DNA of 64,000 bases from JAHELQ01 sp964491915 (GCA_964491915.1 CAZBHS010000027.1:12095-76094), one strand, 5' to 3'; positions 36,437-43,723 are shown, counted from the first letter of the stretch. Program-made: numbers and translations. The notes: a model not told the origin generated them from the sequence alone.

Positions 36437-37096
36437 CTACAAGAAAGCCTTTCTCGATAAAACCGTTGAATAATTACCAAATAAGGCGGTTTCGGAAAAC
36501 TTTTGATAAACTGCCCAGTAGAGAGTGATATCCGACTTGATTCCCTTACCGAGGTCATTGGAAATCAACTTTAAAGAATCAAGGATATCATTGAGCTTCT
36601 CCAGGTGACGCCGATAAAGCCCCAGGACATCGCCCTTACTCAAATATCCTTTTACTTCATTCGCTATGATTGAATTTAAATTTTTCTCAATTATCGCCGA
36701 ATCATAATCAAAATGCAGCAGCTTGTTTCTGTAAAATTCCACGTACTGGAGTTGTTCGCCCAATGAAATGATCGTGGCATACTTTTCTATTGAAGCTTCA
36801 AGTTTAGCGATCGTGGATTCCAGTTTTTCGCAAGCTGTCCCTAGATTGAAAACAGCTTTTCCCGAACTTTCATACTCTTTTAGCAATAACAATGACTCTG
36901 AATAGGAATCAATAAACAGAGCCGCTCCGTCGATAAGCAAATCACTTATTTCTTCACGTCCACCGGTCAATGCTTGCAACGGTGTATCCGGTGCCGGTGG
37001 GAATATCGGATCAGAATCATTTAAGTGCAAATCCGAGATCAACAAACCTGATGTAGAAACAACGAGAATTAAGAAAAGAATTGCCTTGGTTTTCAT
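36437..37096 (-). CDS. Secreted helical protein, unknown function
   Basis: About 219 residues from the ATG at 37096, chosen because AAGGAG lies 8 nt upstream and a signal peptide (MKTKAILFLILVVSTSG) follows at once. A GTG 14 codons earlier lacks a ribosome site. The mature part is almost all helix (about 60-200), with heptad-like patterns such as ACEKLESTIAKLEASIEKYA. No cysteine pair or catalytic motif is visible. It lies 38 nt before the permease and probably works with that permease outside the membrane. This is an inference from position only. Confidence 0.65.
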   Translation of the reverse strand: MKTKAILFLILVVSTSGLLISDLHLNDSDPIFPPAPDTPLQALTGGREEISDLLIDGAALFIDSYSESLLLLKEYESSGKAVFNLGTACEKLESTIAKLEASIEKYATIISLGEQLQYVEFYRNKLLHFDYDSAIIEKNLNSIIANEVKGYLSKGDVLGLYRRHLEKLNDILDSLKLISNDLGKGIKSDITLYWAVYQKFSETALFGNYSTVLSRKAFL

Positions 37097-37283
37097 AGCT
37101 GAGACTCCTTTAAAGTTTAGTTTCCTTAGTCGTTTCACCTGATTAGAAAGCGTTCTAGATCCTGAATTATAGCAAGTGGTAAAAATTAATTCAATACTAC
37201 TCCTCCTGTCTTGTAAATTTTTTCATATTTTTAATCTATCAATCTTAAAGCGGGAATTGATATCGTTCATTAGCTCTCGAATA

Positions 37284-37982
37284 TTAGCCAGAAGTAAAAT
37301 CAACCAAATCTTTATCGAGTAGCGGTTTCCACCGTAAGTAAAACTCCGCGATGATGTGTTCTCTAAAATTCGGATATTTCTCCATGTAGTGGAGAAGGTC
37401 TGTATAGCGGTACTCTATGGCTTTACCAGTATAATCTTTCGATATCTGAATAACCGCTTCTTTCTTTTGTGTTGGTTCCAACTTCGGTGTATTTAACTCT
37501 TCTTCGGAGACCTCGCGAATGCTTCCCACCACGTAATCAATGACATACCTTGTAAACCTAATGTCGAAGGTCTTCTTCCCGGAGGGGGTGTCGAAGGTCT
37601 CCCGGAGCCGGTACATTTTTTCGGGATCTATTTTATATGAGTTTATTTCCTTCAATAATCCGGGGGGGAGGATCTCGTCAATCTGAACGGTTTGAGGTGG
37701 TTCCGGTTCGATAAGAGTGATTTTCCATTTTGATAAATCTACCGTATGCAGGTCAAAACGATAAGCTGGAGATGTCGGTCTCTCGTTTTCATAAACTTCC
37801 ATTTGCCCATAAGCAATTTCGCGGTATTTTCTTTTTAAATTTCTGATAGCCTTCAGAGGGAATTGATTAATGAACTGGGATTCTCTCAATGTATAAAATA
37901 AATAGTCACGTGCAGATGGAAGGTCCAATAACTCATCGAACTGCCCCATCAAGTATTCTTTTGATCTTTCATAATCTTCCAT
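37284..37982 (-). CDS. Hypothetical cytoplasmic protein in the XRE-permease operon
   Basis: 232 residues without signal or membrane segment. The N-terminal 60 residues are helical (YLMGQFDELLDLPSARDYLF), the middle is beta-rich (WKITLIEPEPPQTVQ), and the C-terminus is helical (YTDLLHYMEKYPNFREHIIA). I do not recognise the family. Its ATG is 3 nt after the stop of the second XRE gene, whose last codons carry the GGAGGTG ribosome site, so the two are translated as a unit. Confidence 0.6.
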   Translation of the reverse strand: MEDYERSKEYLMGQFDELLDLPSARDYLFYTLRESQFINQFPLKAIRNLKRKYREIAYGQMEVYENERPTSPAYRFDLHTVDLSKWKITLIEPEPPQTVQIDEILPPGLLKEINSYKIDPEKMYRLRETFDTPSGKKTFDIRFTRYVIDYVVGSIREVSEEELNTPKLEPTQKKEAVIQISKDYTGKAIEYRYTDLLHYMEKYPNFREHIIAEFYLRWKPLLDKDLVDFTSG

Positions 37983-37985
37983 GTT

Positions 37986-38426
37986 TCACCTCCGATTTAA
38001 TTTTTCAGATAGTACTTTTTCTATATATTCTTGATTGGCTGTTTGGAATTCGATAAAATACTTCAGCATTGAATAACGAACCAAATCTACATGCTTCATG
38101 GCCTCAAAAAGGTTTTTTACATTCTCTCGCTCCAATCCAAATTCACTTGAAGAGACGATTTGATCCACAAACGCAGCTCCAGTTCCATTTAAAATATAGT
38201 TGATGTTCACTCCGAATTTGTCCAAAAGTGCGAATAGATACCGTGACGACGGTTTTTTGAGTCCATTCTCCGCCTCGGAGATCAAACTTCGGGAAAAGCC
38301 GGTTTGCCGGTACGCTTCTTCGATAGTAAGATGCAACTTTTTCCTAACTTCGCGAAGCCGCCGGCCAATTAATTCTCTATTAAATTGATCTATTTCCATT
38401 TGCTCATTCGCGTTATTGAGATGCAA
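37986..38426 (-). CDS. XRE-family regulator B
   Basis: About 146 residues. An N-terminal helix-turn-helix (about 20-85) contains GRRLREVRKKLHLTIEEAYR and the recognition segment TGFSRSLISEAENGLKKPSS. The C-terminal helices (FEAMKHVDLVRYSMLKYFIEF) match those of regulator A (MKKADVVRFTILKYFLEY). A TTG at 38426 lies 9 nt after a TATAAT box, giving a near-leaderless message, while an ATG at 38399 is the alternative start without a good ribosome site. It is a close paralogue of regulator A, and a heterodimer or cross-regulation is possible. Confidence 0.8.
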   Translation of the reverse strand: MHLNNANEQMEIDQFNRELIGRRLREVRKKLHLTIEEAYRQTGFSRSLISEAENGLKKPSSRYLFALLDKFGVNINYILNGTGAAFVDQIVSSSEFGLERENVKNLFEAMKHVDLVRYSMLKYFIEFQTANQEYIEKVLSEKLNRR

Positions 38427-38435
38427 TTACGAATA

Positions 38436-38465
38436 ATTATATATCACAATCAATAGAAAAATCAA
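38436..38465 (-). promoter_or_regulatory. Promoter of XRE regulator B
   Basis: Minus strand: TTGATT (38465-38460), 18-nt spacer, TATAAT (38441-38436), 9 nt to the TTG start. It lets regulator B and the permease operon be expressed apart from regulator A. Confidence 0.5.
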
Positions 38466-38480
38466 TAGCCTTGAAAATCT

Positions 38481-38897
38481 TTATGCAGACCCTTTGTCGT
38501 CCTCAATCTGATTTCGAATCAATTCATCATATTGGGCTTTGTATTCGAGGAAATATTTAAGGATGGTGAACCTTACCACATCAGCCTTTTTCATATACAA
38601 CAATAGGCTGTGAACAAGTTTTGCGTCCTTCCCGAAGTCTTCAAAAACAAGCTCTTCACCCAAAAACATATCGCCTCGCCCGGACAAAATATAATTCAGG
38701 TTCACTTTAAATAAATCCAACAAGGCGAATAAATAAGTAGAGGACGGTTTCTTCAATCCGTTTTCGGCCTCGGAGATAAGACTACGGGAAAACCCCGTTG
38801 CCTGATACATCTTTTCAATAGTAAGGTTCAAGGTCTCGCGTACCTGGCGAAGACGTTCCCCAACTTCTTCCTGATTTAATTTCGTTTTTTTAGTCAT
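38481..38897 (-). CDS. XRE-family regulator A
   Basis: 138 residues. The helix-turn-helix (about 8-75) includes GERLRQVRETLNLTIEKMYQ and the recognition part TGFSRSLISEAENGLKKPSS, identical to that of regulator B across this stretch. So both probably bind the same DNA. The C-terminal part (LLLYMKKADVVRFTILKYFLEYKAQYDE) is a helical hairpin, likely for dimerisation. The gene is divergent from the small-protein gene at 39092, and the 194 bp between them holds the palindrome at 39058-39068. That arrangement fits autoregulation. Confidence 0.82.
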   Translation of the reverse strand: MTKKTKLNQEEVGERLRQVRETLNLTIEKMYQATGFSRSLISEAENGLKKPSSTYLFALLDLFKVNLNYILSGRGDMFLGEELVFEDFGKDAKLVHSLLLYMKKADVVRFTILKYFLEYKAQYDELIRNQIEDDKGSA

Positions 38898-39057
38898 TTT
38901 GTTTGCAAAACCCTTTATCTTATAATATAATTTACAACAATGAGAATATTTAATTTAAATTCGCGGCACTCATTCCGCTTACTTAGAGAATCATACGTTT
39001 CCCTGACGTTCATCTTTTCAAATATACCCTATCAATTGAGAAAAAACAAGTATATAA

Positions 39058-39068
39058 GCGAAATTCGC
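39058..39068. promoter_or_regulatory. Candidate operator, element copy
   Basis: GCGAAATTCGC is a perfect inverted repeat (5-bp arms around an A), 23 nt before the ATG of the small protein at 39092. The same motif with one change lies upstream of the paralogue (59709-59719). Confidence 0.55.
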
Positions 39069-39091
39069 GAACAAAGGAGAGTAAACCAATT

Positions 39092-39508
39092 ATGGAAAAA
39101 CATTTTCGCTTAACTATAGACCTGAAGGTGGATATTAAGGAATCGGTGGAAAGGGGAATCAAGAACCGTAACTTGATAGAGGCCTTTGTCAAACAGTTTT
39201 TAGCTGATGACGAGGCGGTCTTGAAATTCTTTCGCATGTGGTTGCGGGATGAATTCAGGACCGGGGATTTGGGGGAGAAAATTTCCGATAGCTTTCCAAG
39301 GGAGCGAGACACCGACATATTACGTCCAGTGGCTGAGGCATGCACTCAAAAAGTGAGAGAACACTTTTTAAACGCCCTTATCACGGAAGAAAAACAGGGA
39401 CATAACGAAAATTACTCAGATTGGGAATGTTTTTTTGAACAGATCCGCTTTTTTGATGTGGAAGGTGTGATTTTCGAGCTGGCGGGAGCGGCAAAAGAGC
39501 ATGGTTGA
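39092..39508 (+). CDS. Small protein paired with XRE regulator (element copy)
   Basis: 138 residues, soluble, mostly helical. Conserved points shared with the protein at 59286-59681 are an FRLTIDLKVDI-like first strand, FVKQFLADDEAVLKFFRMWL (about 39-58), SFPRERDTDIL (about 76-86) and the end of a helix with REHFLNAL. I know no named family for it. It is divergent from regulator A and has AAGGAG 12 nt before the ATG. A regulatory partner or an immunity-like function is possible, but nothing in the sequence proves either. Confidence 0.7.
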   Translation: MEKHFRLTIDLKVDIKESVERGIKNRNLIEAFVKQFLADDEAVLKFFRMWLRDEFRTGDLGEKISDSFPRERDTDILRPVAEACTQKVREHFLNALITEEKQGHNENYSDWECFFEQIRFFDVEGVIFELAGAAKEHG

Positions 39509-39532
39509 GGTGATTGTAGGATTTAACATAAA

Positions 39533-39552
39533 CCGGCGTAGTCCCACGCCGG
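39533..39552 (+). terminator. Hairpin after the small-protein gene
   Basis: CCGGCGT / ACGCCGG with a 6-nt loop, 24 nt after the stop, followed by a T/C-rich run (ATTGTTCCTTTCTCT). A weak intrinsic terminator is likely. Confidence 0.5.
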
Positions 39553-39596
39553 ATTGTTCCTTTCTCTATTTTAATAACCAAAATAGTTTAAAGCCG

Positions 39597-39618
39597 GTCC
39601 TCGCAGTTCGCGGGGGCC
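39597..39618. repeat. GC-rich hairpin
   Basis: GGTCCTCGC pairs with GCGGGGGCC (including G-T pairs), 5-nt loop. It is flanked by AAAGCC and by GGTCATTTCGTTTTG, which is T-rich. Confidence 0.5.
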
Positions 39619-39732
39619 GGTCATTTCGTTTTGTTCACTCAAACAGACGACTTACTCTAAAACATTCATCGCGGGAGAGAAAAACTTGGTTTCACCTCCT
39701 TTTTTTGATAGCCTCTCGAAGCGGATATTGGG

Positions 39733-39759
39733 GCCGGGTCCTCAACCTAAGGACCCGGC
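39733..39759. repeat. Perfect 10-bp GC-rich hairpin
   Basis: GCCGGGTCCT and AGGACCCGGC around a 7-nt loop, 40 nt before the next small gene. Confidence 0.6.
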
Positions 39760-39799
39760 TCTCATTCCCACAAGCCAAACGTAAAGCAAAGGTGACTGC

Positions 39800-40132
39800 A
39801 TGAACAATTCAAAAAACGCCCTAGCGTTCAACCGGAAATCTCCCGAAATCTCAGAGCTACGCAATTCCCTGGCTTTCAATTTGGAGTCAGCAACAATCAT
39901 CGAAGAAGACGACGGTTTCAGATTAGAAGTCCAGCAATCAAAAACCTCTCCCCTCTCAAAATCCTACCCAACTCTCACCCAAGCCCGCCAAGACTTCCTC
40001 AACCGCTATGGAACCCTCACAAATGAAGGAAAACCAACAATCCACCCCCAATGGACCGAATTCTTCACCCCCGACACAGAACCCGACCTGTTAATCCTAT
40101 ATATCGTCAATCAAGACCGGATCCCAAAATGA
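39800..40132 (+). CDS. Hypothetical small protein in the element
   Basis: 110 residues, no signal or membrane segment. The start holds two similar pieces (KNALAFNRKSPEISELRNSLAFNLES), and the middle (YPTLTQARQDFLNRYG) is helical. AAAGGTG precedes the ATG by 4-5 nt. The family is not recognised. A GC-rich hairpin lies just upstream and another GC-rich block downstream. Confidence 0.5.
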   Translation: MNNSKNALAFNRKSPEISELRNSLAFNLESATIIEEDDGFRLEVQQSKTSPLSKSYPTLTQARQDFLNRYGTLTNEGKPTIHPQWTEFFTPDTEPDLLILYIVNQDRIPK

Positions 40133-40284
40133 TCCCCAGCAAACCCGAACTCCATATTGTTAATTTTTTAGATAGTTCATGAAGGCACGCCGGGCCGCGC
40201 GAGCCCCGACGCAATCGCGGCCCGCCGGCCCACCTTTCTTCCCTTGCAATCCAATCAAAGGATATTTACTTTGATTTTCATCAG

Positions 40285-40318
40285 CCGGCCTTTCCCCCAC
40301 GGAAGGGCCGGTCTTTTT
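40285..40318 (+). terminator. Intrinsic terminator
   Basis: CCGGCCTTTCC pairs with GGAAGGGCCGG (one wobble), 5-nt loop, followed by TCTTTTT. Confidence 0.75.
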
Positions 40319-40482
40319 CCAATCCAACATCGATGACCAAAACCACCACCAACTTCAGCCTTCGGCCCCAACCATAAATAAGCCAAAAAAAACATCACAC
40401 ACTACGCAACCTTTCAGGTTAAAGCCTTTCGTCCAAAAAAACCATCACCAAAAAATATACAAGAAAATCACAAACGTTGCAG

Positions 40483-40559
40483 ATGGCACCTTTTATGGCA
40501 CCAAAGAGTGCGATAAGCTTTGCTGTGAAAGGTTATTGTATGGCACCCCAAATGGCACC
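40483..40559. repeat. Two pairs of ATGGCACC with a 12-bp period
   Basis: ATGGCACC occurs at 40483, 40495, 40540 and 40552. The two members of each pair start 12 bp apart. The related ATGGTCACC occurs as a pair at 34044 and 34056, beside the left att site. Confidence 0.7.
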
Positions 40560-40799
40560 TCGCAAATTCGAGGGAATAATTTCGCAGGAGATTGCGCACC
40601 GGTCCACATTTTTTACAAGTCCAACAGTTAACCTTTACATTTTTTTTCATACCGCCCTCATCTGAACTCACAAGCATAACACAATTACAAGGCAGAATAG
40701 AAATCCCAAAAAAACACATGGGAAGCTTGAAAATAACACAATTTTAGTATATAAATAATGTAAAAGGGAAAGACAAATTTAAAAATTAGGAGATGCACA

Positions 40800-41036
40800 A
40801 TGAATTTGACTGACCACAGAAAATCCAGGACAAAGGGGCGTAGGCTTAAGATTGAGCCTAGCGCACTCTCAGTCCGATTTCACACTTTATCTGGATTTGA
40901 GAAGGAGGTAACTCATGATCAAAAAAAGAAAGTTCTGAGTGAGGCATACTACAACACCGTATCCTTTGCTTTTCGCAAAGGAGTTGGATTTTTCTTTGGC
41001 AAGCCAAGAAAAATAATTCTTAAATTCTCCGCATGA
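40800..41036 (+). CDS. Hypothetical small basic protein
   Basis: 78 residues, rich in Lys and Arg, no recognised domain. AGGAGATGCACA before the ATG is a good ribosome site. It is first in a three-gene run with the genes at 41078 and 41347, near the integrase but on the opposite strand. Confidence 0.5.
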   Translation: MNLTDHRKSRTKGRRLKIEPSALSVRFHTLSGFEKEVTHDQKKKVLSEAYYNTVSFAFRKGVGFFFGKPRKIILKFSA

Positions 41037-41077
41037 AAATTTAAGTTAAGCATCCCTATAAAAATAAGGAGTTTAGC

Positions 41078-41281
41078 ATGCCTAGGTTGACAGTTGAATT
41101 TACAGATGAAGCGTACAAGCTCTTAGAAAAGATTGCAGAAGAGATGGGCAATTCGAAAAAAGAAGCAATTAAAAGGGCAATTTCACTACTTGGGCTAGCA
41201 ATTGAAGAGCAAAAAAACGGGAGTGTTCTTGAATTTGCAAATGAGAAAAAGAACTATAGGCGGGAGATTGCTTTTTTATAG
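41078..41281 (+). CDS. Ribbon-helix-helix-like small protein
   Basis: 67 residues. The pattern is RLTVEFTDEAYKLLEKIAEE, then MGNSKKEAIKRAISLLGLA: a first strand, a helix and a second helix beginning after GNSKKEA, as in RHH (MetJ/Arc) DNA-binding proteins. Such proteins are often antitoxins or element regulators. TAAGGAG stands 7 nt before the ATG. No toxin family is recognised in its neighbours. Confidence 0.65.
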   Translation: MPRLTVEFTDEAYKLLEKIAEEMGNSKKEAIKRAISLLGLAIEEQKNGSVLEFANEKKNYRREIAFL

Positions 41282-41346
41282 GATCCTACCTGATTCTATA
41301 ATCAAAACCATCATGCGGATGACTATAGACACAGAGAGGAAACCAA

Positions 41347-41688
41347 ATGAAACATTATTTTGAAGATACTCAAAAATCCGGTCGCGATGGTCAAAGCGGT
41401 GATTCACACTCGCCCGATCATCCTATATTAATTGATGATGTCTATGAGAAGAAAGATATGATCAAGAAAGAAGATGTTTATAGCAGAGCAAAAACACAAC
41501 ATCGCCTATCTATGTCCATCGTCTTCTCTCTGGCAATTATCATTTGCACTTTGTTCCTTTCTCTCACCTATTCTTCACCTGAAAATATAGCTGCACTCAA
41601 AGATATTGGTTATCACGCTATTTCAATTTTCTCTACGTTGACAGGTTTGGTTATAGGTTTTTATTTCTGTCAGTCCAACCGTAAATAA
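41347..41688 (+). CDS. Small membrane protein with two spans
   Basis: 113 residues. A charged N-terminal half (about 1-55) is followed by two hydrophobic stretches, about 57-77 (SIVFSLAIIICTLFLSLTY) and 89-110 (ISIFSTLTGLVIGFYFC), so it is a two-span inner-membrane protein with a soluble head. GAGGAAACC precedes the ATG. Unknown function. It is last in the small-gene run and ends just before a strong hairpin. Confidence 0.6.
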   Translation: MKHYFEDTQKSGRDGQSGDSHSPDHPILIDDVYEKKDMIKKEDVYSRAKTQHRLSMSIVFSLAIIICTLFLSLTYSSPENIAALKDIGYHAISIFSTLTGLVIGFYFCQSNRK

Positions 41689-41708
41689 CATTTCTGCTTC
41701 TTTTTGTT

Positions 41709-41739
41709 ACGCAGGAGGAATTTCTATTTCCTCCTGCGT
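41709..41739. terminator. Perfect 12-bp hairpin between small genes and integrase
   Basis: ACGCAGGAGGAA and its complement with a 7-nt loop, 20 nt after the membrane-protein stop and between convergent genes. No T-run follows on either strand. Confidence 0.5.
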
Positions 41740-41822
41740 GGCAAAAAGTGATGGATTGAGTATGATGGTACTATAAAAAGAGTCATTTTTCATTTCAGAA
41801 GGAGCTAAAAAAGCTCCCCCCA

Positions 41823-42839
41823 TCATTCCCAAACTTCGAAGGCGTTTACTAGTTTTTGTTGGCCTTCTAGGAGGGCTTTGGTGTATCTGGAGGTGGTTTG
41901 GATGTCTGAATGCCCGAGTGTTTCTTTTAGGGAGATTAGATCTCCGCCGTTTAGTAGGGCGTAGGTGGCGAAGCAATGTCTAAGGTCGTGGAAGCGGGAA
42001 TCTTTGATTGTGGCTCTTTTTAGGAGCGTATACCATGATTTTTTTATGTCGGTGTAGGGCTTTCCTGTTTTTGGGTTTTCGAATACATAGTCCCGGTTGT
42101 TTTTGTCGGATTGGAGTTTGGCTAGTAATTTTTTTGTGGCGTTGTTGAGTGGTATGCGCCTTAGTTTTTTGGACTTGGTTTTTTGAACGGTTATAAATCC
42201 TTTTTCGACATTCACCTGGCTCCATTTTAGCTTTAGGATTTCTCCTTTTCTCATCCCTGTGTTCAGTGCCACCAGTATGATGTATTTCAAGGGGATTCCC
42301 GCCAGGGCGAGTAACCGTTGAATTTCATTTTCGGTTAGAATTCTCTCTTTCGGCTCTTCTTTGAACATTGGTAATTTGGAGAGGGGGTTGGAATCGAGAA
42401 TTTTCCATTCTACCGCTTTGTTCAAGACACTTCTTAGTAGTGCGCCTTCTCTGTTTACTGTGGTTTTGGACACTAGCTTGTTTTGGTTCTTTGATTTTTG
42501 GTTAAGTCTAATATTGCGGTATTGTTCAAAGTGGAAGGTGGAGATTTCGTGGAGGTCTAGATCTCCCAGGAAGGTGATTAGATTTTTCATGAGGCTGATG
42601 TCTGTTCCGTAGCTTCGTTTGGTGGGGACTGAGACTTTTTCTAAATAGAACATTGCAAAATTGGAGAATTTCACTTTCTGATGGTCTTCCGGTTCGGTTT
42701 TTTTATTTAATTCCTCAGCCCTCAAAGCTAGTAAAGCTTTCTCGGCTTCCCGCTTATTTTTTGAAACCGGCTTTCTGATTCTTTCGCCATCAACATAATA
42801 GTCCACCCACCATTTATCATTTTTTTTGAAGAGCCCCAT
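41823..42839 (-). CDS. Tyrosine-family site-specific integrase
   Basis: 338 residues. An N-terminal arm-binding part (about 1-55), a SAM-like core-binding domain (about 55-160), and a catalytic domain with the full active set: Arg in NTGMRKGEIL, Lys in TKSKKLRRIP, His-Arg in HDLRHCFATYAL, His in LGHSDIQTT and Tyr in SRYTKAL. All six residues are present, so the enzyme should be active. It acts by cutting and joining at the tRNA-Thr site. It follows the excisionase-like gene by 3 nt and is likely expressed with it. Confidence 0.95.
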   Translation of the reverse strand: MGLFKKNDKWWVDYYVDGERIRKPVSKNKREAEKALLALRAEELNKKTEPEDHQKVKFSNFAMFYLEKVSVPTKRSYGTDISLMKNLITFLGDLDLHEISTFHFEQYRNIRLNQKSKNQNKLVSKTTVNREGALLRSVLNKAVEWKILDSNPLSKLPMFKEEPKERILTENEIQRLLALAGIPLKYIILVALNTGMRKGEILKLKWSQVNVEKGFITVQKTKSKKLRRIPLNNATKKLLAKLQSDKNNRDYVFENPKTGKPYTDIKKSWYTLLKRATIKDSRFHDLRHCFATYALLNGGDLISLKETLGHSDIQTTSRYTKALLEGQQKLVNAFEVWE

Positions 42840-42842
42840 TTC

Positions 42843-43175
42843 TTAATTCCTTTTTCTGGTCTTCAATTGCTCTAAAAAAAAGTCAAATTGTTGGACAGTC
42901 TTGGTACTAGCGCTTTTTAACTTTGGTAGATTCGGGATTCCAGCGATCATGCTTTCACTTTCAAACTCAATGTCCCCAGGCCTGACAGAATGACAATCAA
43001 TCCAGTCATTTAAGGATACGGGATTGAATTTAACAAGTCCCCCTATCCCTGTCCCAAATTTTACAAAAGGAATTTTCTTTTCTAACACCCAAACTCTGAT
43101 CGTTGATGTTGAAATATTCAAAATCTCTGCGACTTCATCTACATTTAAAAGATTATTCCCAGTAAAAAGCGCCAA
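42843..43175 (-). CDS. Excisionase-like HTH protein
   Basis: About 110 residues from a TTG at 43175 (GGAGG 5 nt upstream). An ATG at 43193 and the longest frame from an ATG at 43238 are alternatives. The MerR/excisionase-like helix-turn-helix is clear: LLNVDEVAEILNISTSTIRVWVLEKKIP, then VKFNPVSLNDWIDC. Such proteins set the direction of recombination. The C-terminal 50 residues are unlike small excisionases and may add a control domain. It ends 3 nt before the integrase start. Confidence 0.75.
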   Translation of the reverse strand: MALFTGNNLLNVDEVAEILNISTSTIRVWVLEKKIPFVKFGTGIGGLVKFNPVSLNDWIDCHSVRPGDIEFESESMIAGIPNLPKLKSASTKTVQQFDFFLEQLKTRKRN

Positions 43176-43289
43176 TTGTACCTCCAGTTTCATTTTCAGT
43201 TTCGTCAAAAGCCGGCAAAATAGCCGCTTCAAGAACATTAAACCTTAATACCATATCAGTCTCCAAGATAAAATTTCCCGATATAAATC

Positions 43290-43318
43290 AATATAATACT
43301 AGCAAAACCATTTGTCAA
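43290..43318 (-). promoter_or_regulatory. Promoter of the excisionase-integrase operon
   Basis: Minus strand: TTGACA (43318-43313), 17-nt spacer, TATATT (43295-43290). The leader of about 50-110 nt contains a short frame from the ATG in GATATGG with GGAG upstream. Confidence 0.6.
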
Positions 43319-43590
43319 GCACCAGTAAACTAGAAGTGCCGAACCTACAATACCATCCCAAACCCTTACTATAAAACACTATTCACAACCTATACAAAAA
43401 CATAGCGCCCACTTATCAAAACACTAAAGCAGACGTATTTGGACGAATGTGAAAGAATTTAAGAGCATCACTTATTGTTAAATATATACCTTTGAAATAG
43501 ATGGTCAACTTTTTAGCGAACAGGGTTTTGTTATGGTCACTATTTGGTCACTGAAATGGCCGCCGGAATGGAGGGGGAATCTGGAAAGGC

Positions 43591-43648
43591 TGATTATAAG
43601 CGAGCCGATGGGCGGAGTCGAACCGCCGACCTTTTGATTACGAATCAA
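43591..43648. repeat. Right attachment site of the integrative element
   Basis: Identical to 34091-34148. It overlaps the 3' 46 nt of the intact tRNA-Thr and 12 bp beyond. Confidence 0.9.
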
Positions 43649-43675
43649 ACGCTCTACCAACTGAGCTACATCGGC
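43603..43675 (-). tRNA. tRNA-Thr (anticodon CGT)
   Basis: 73 nt read from 43675 down. The acceptor stem is GCCGATG / CATCGGC, the D arm is GCTC...GAGC, the anticodon stem TTTGA / TCAAA has loop TTCGTAA (anticodon CGT), the T arm has GTTCGACTC, and the discriminator is T. Its 3' half is the integration target of the element. The insertion restored the full gene. Confidence 0.95.
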
Positions 43676-43694
43676 TAACTTTTTGGTAAGCTGT

Positions 43695-43723
43695 ATTATA
43701 TGCGATTGGGGCGGTTTTGTCAA
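43695..43723 (-). promoter_or_regulatory. Promoter of tRNA-Thr
   Basis: Full consensus on the minus strand: TTGACA (43723-43718), 17-nt spacer, TATAAT (43700-43695), 19 nt before the tRNA 5' end. Confidence 0.85.

Larger units (their letters stand above)
39509..39799. other. Gene-poor region with three GC-rich hairpins
   Basis: Hairpins are at 39533-39552, 39597-39618 and 39733-39759. The frames seen here are too irregular in composition and lack ribosome sites, so I call no gene. Confidence 0.6.
40133..40799. other. Non-coding stretch with GC-rich palindromes and ATGGCACC pairs
   Basis: It contains a GC-rich inverted repeat (GGGCCGCG at 40192-40199 / CGCGGCCC at 40216-40223), the terminator at 40285-40318 and two pairs of ATGGCACC. 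Frames through 40468-40719 on either strand are short and lack good ribosome sites. Confidence 0.55.
34091..43648. mobile_element. Integrative genomic element inserted in tRNA-Thr
   Basis: The element is bounded by perfect 58-bp direct repeats, one in an intact tRNA-Thr(CGT) at the right end and one in a 46-nt tRNA 3' fragment at the left. A tyrosine integrase and an excisionase-like gene sit next to the intact tRNA, as is usual. One repeat plus the payload is exactly 9,500 bp. The payload is AT-rich and has two XRE regulators, a permease fused to a pseudo-ATPase domain, a secreted helical protein, several small genes and a cluster of GC-rich hairpins. No phage structural or conjugation genes are present, so it would need help to transfer. 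Confidence 0.9.

Noticed and set aside
39501..39803. A 100-codon frame overlapping the end of the small-protein gene
   Set aside because: It has no ribosome site and runs through hairpins. Composition and residue make-up are not protein-like.
40468..40719. Short Cys/His-rich frame on the minus strand that could be a zinc-finger protein
   Set aside because: The CH..CH pairs come from the ATGGCACC repeats, and no ribosome site is seen.
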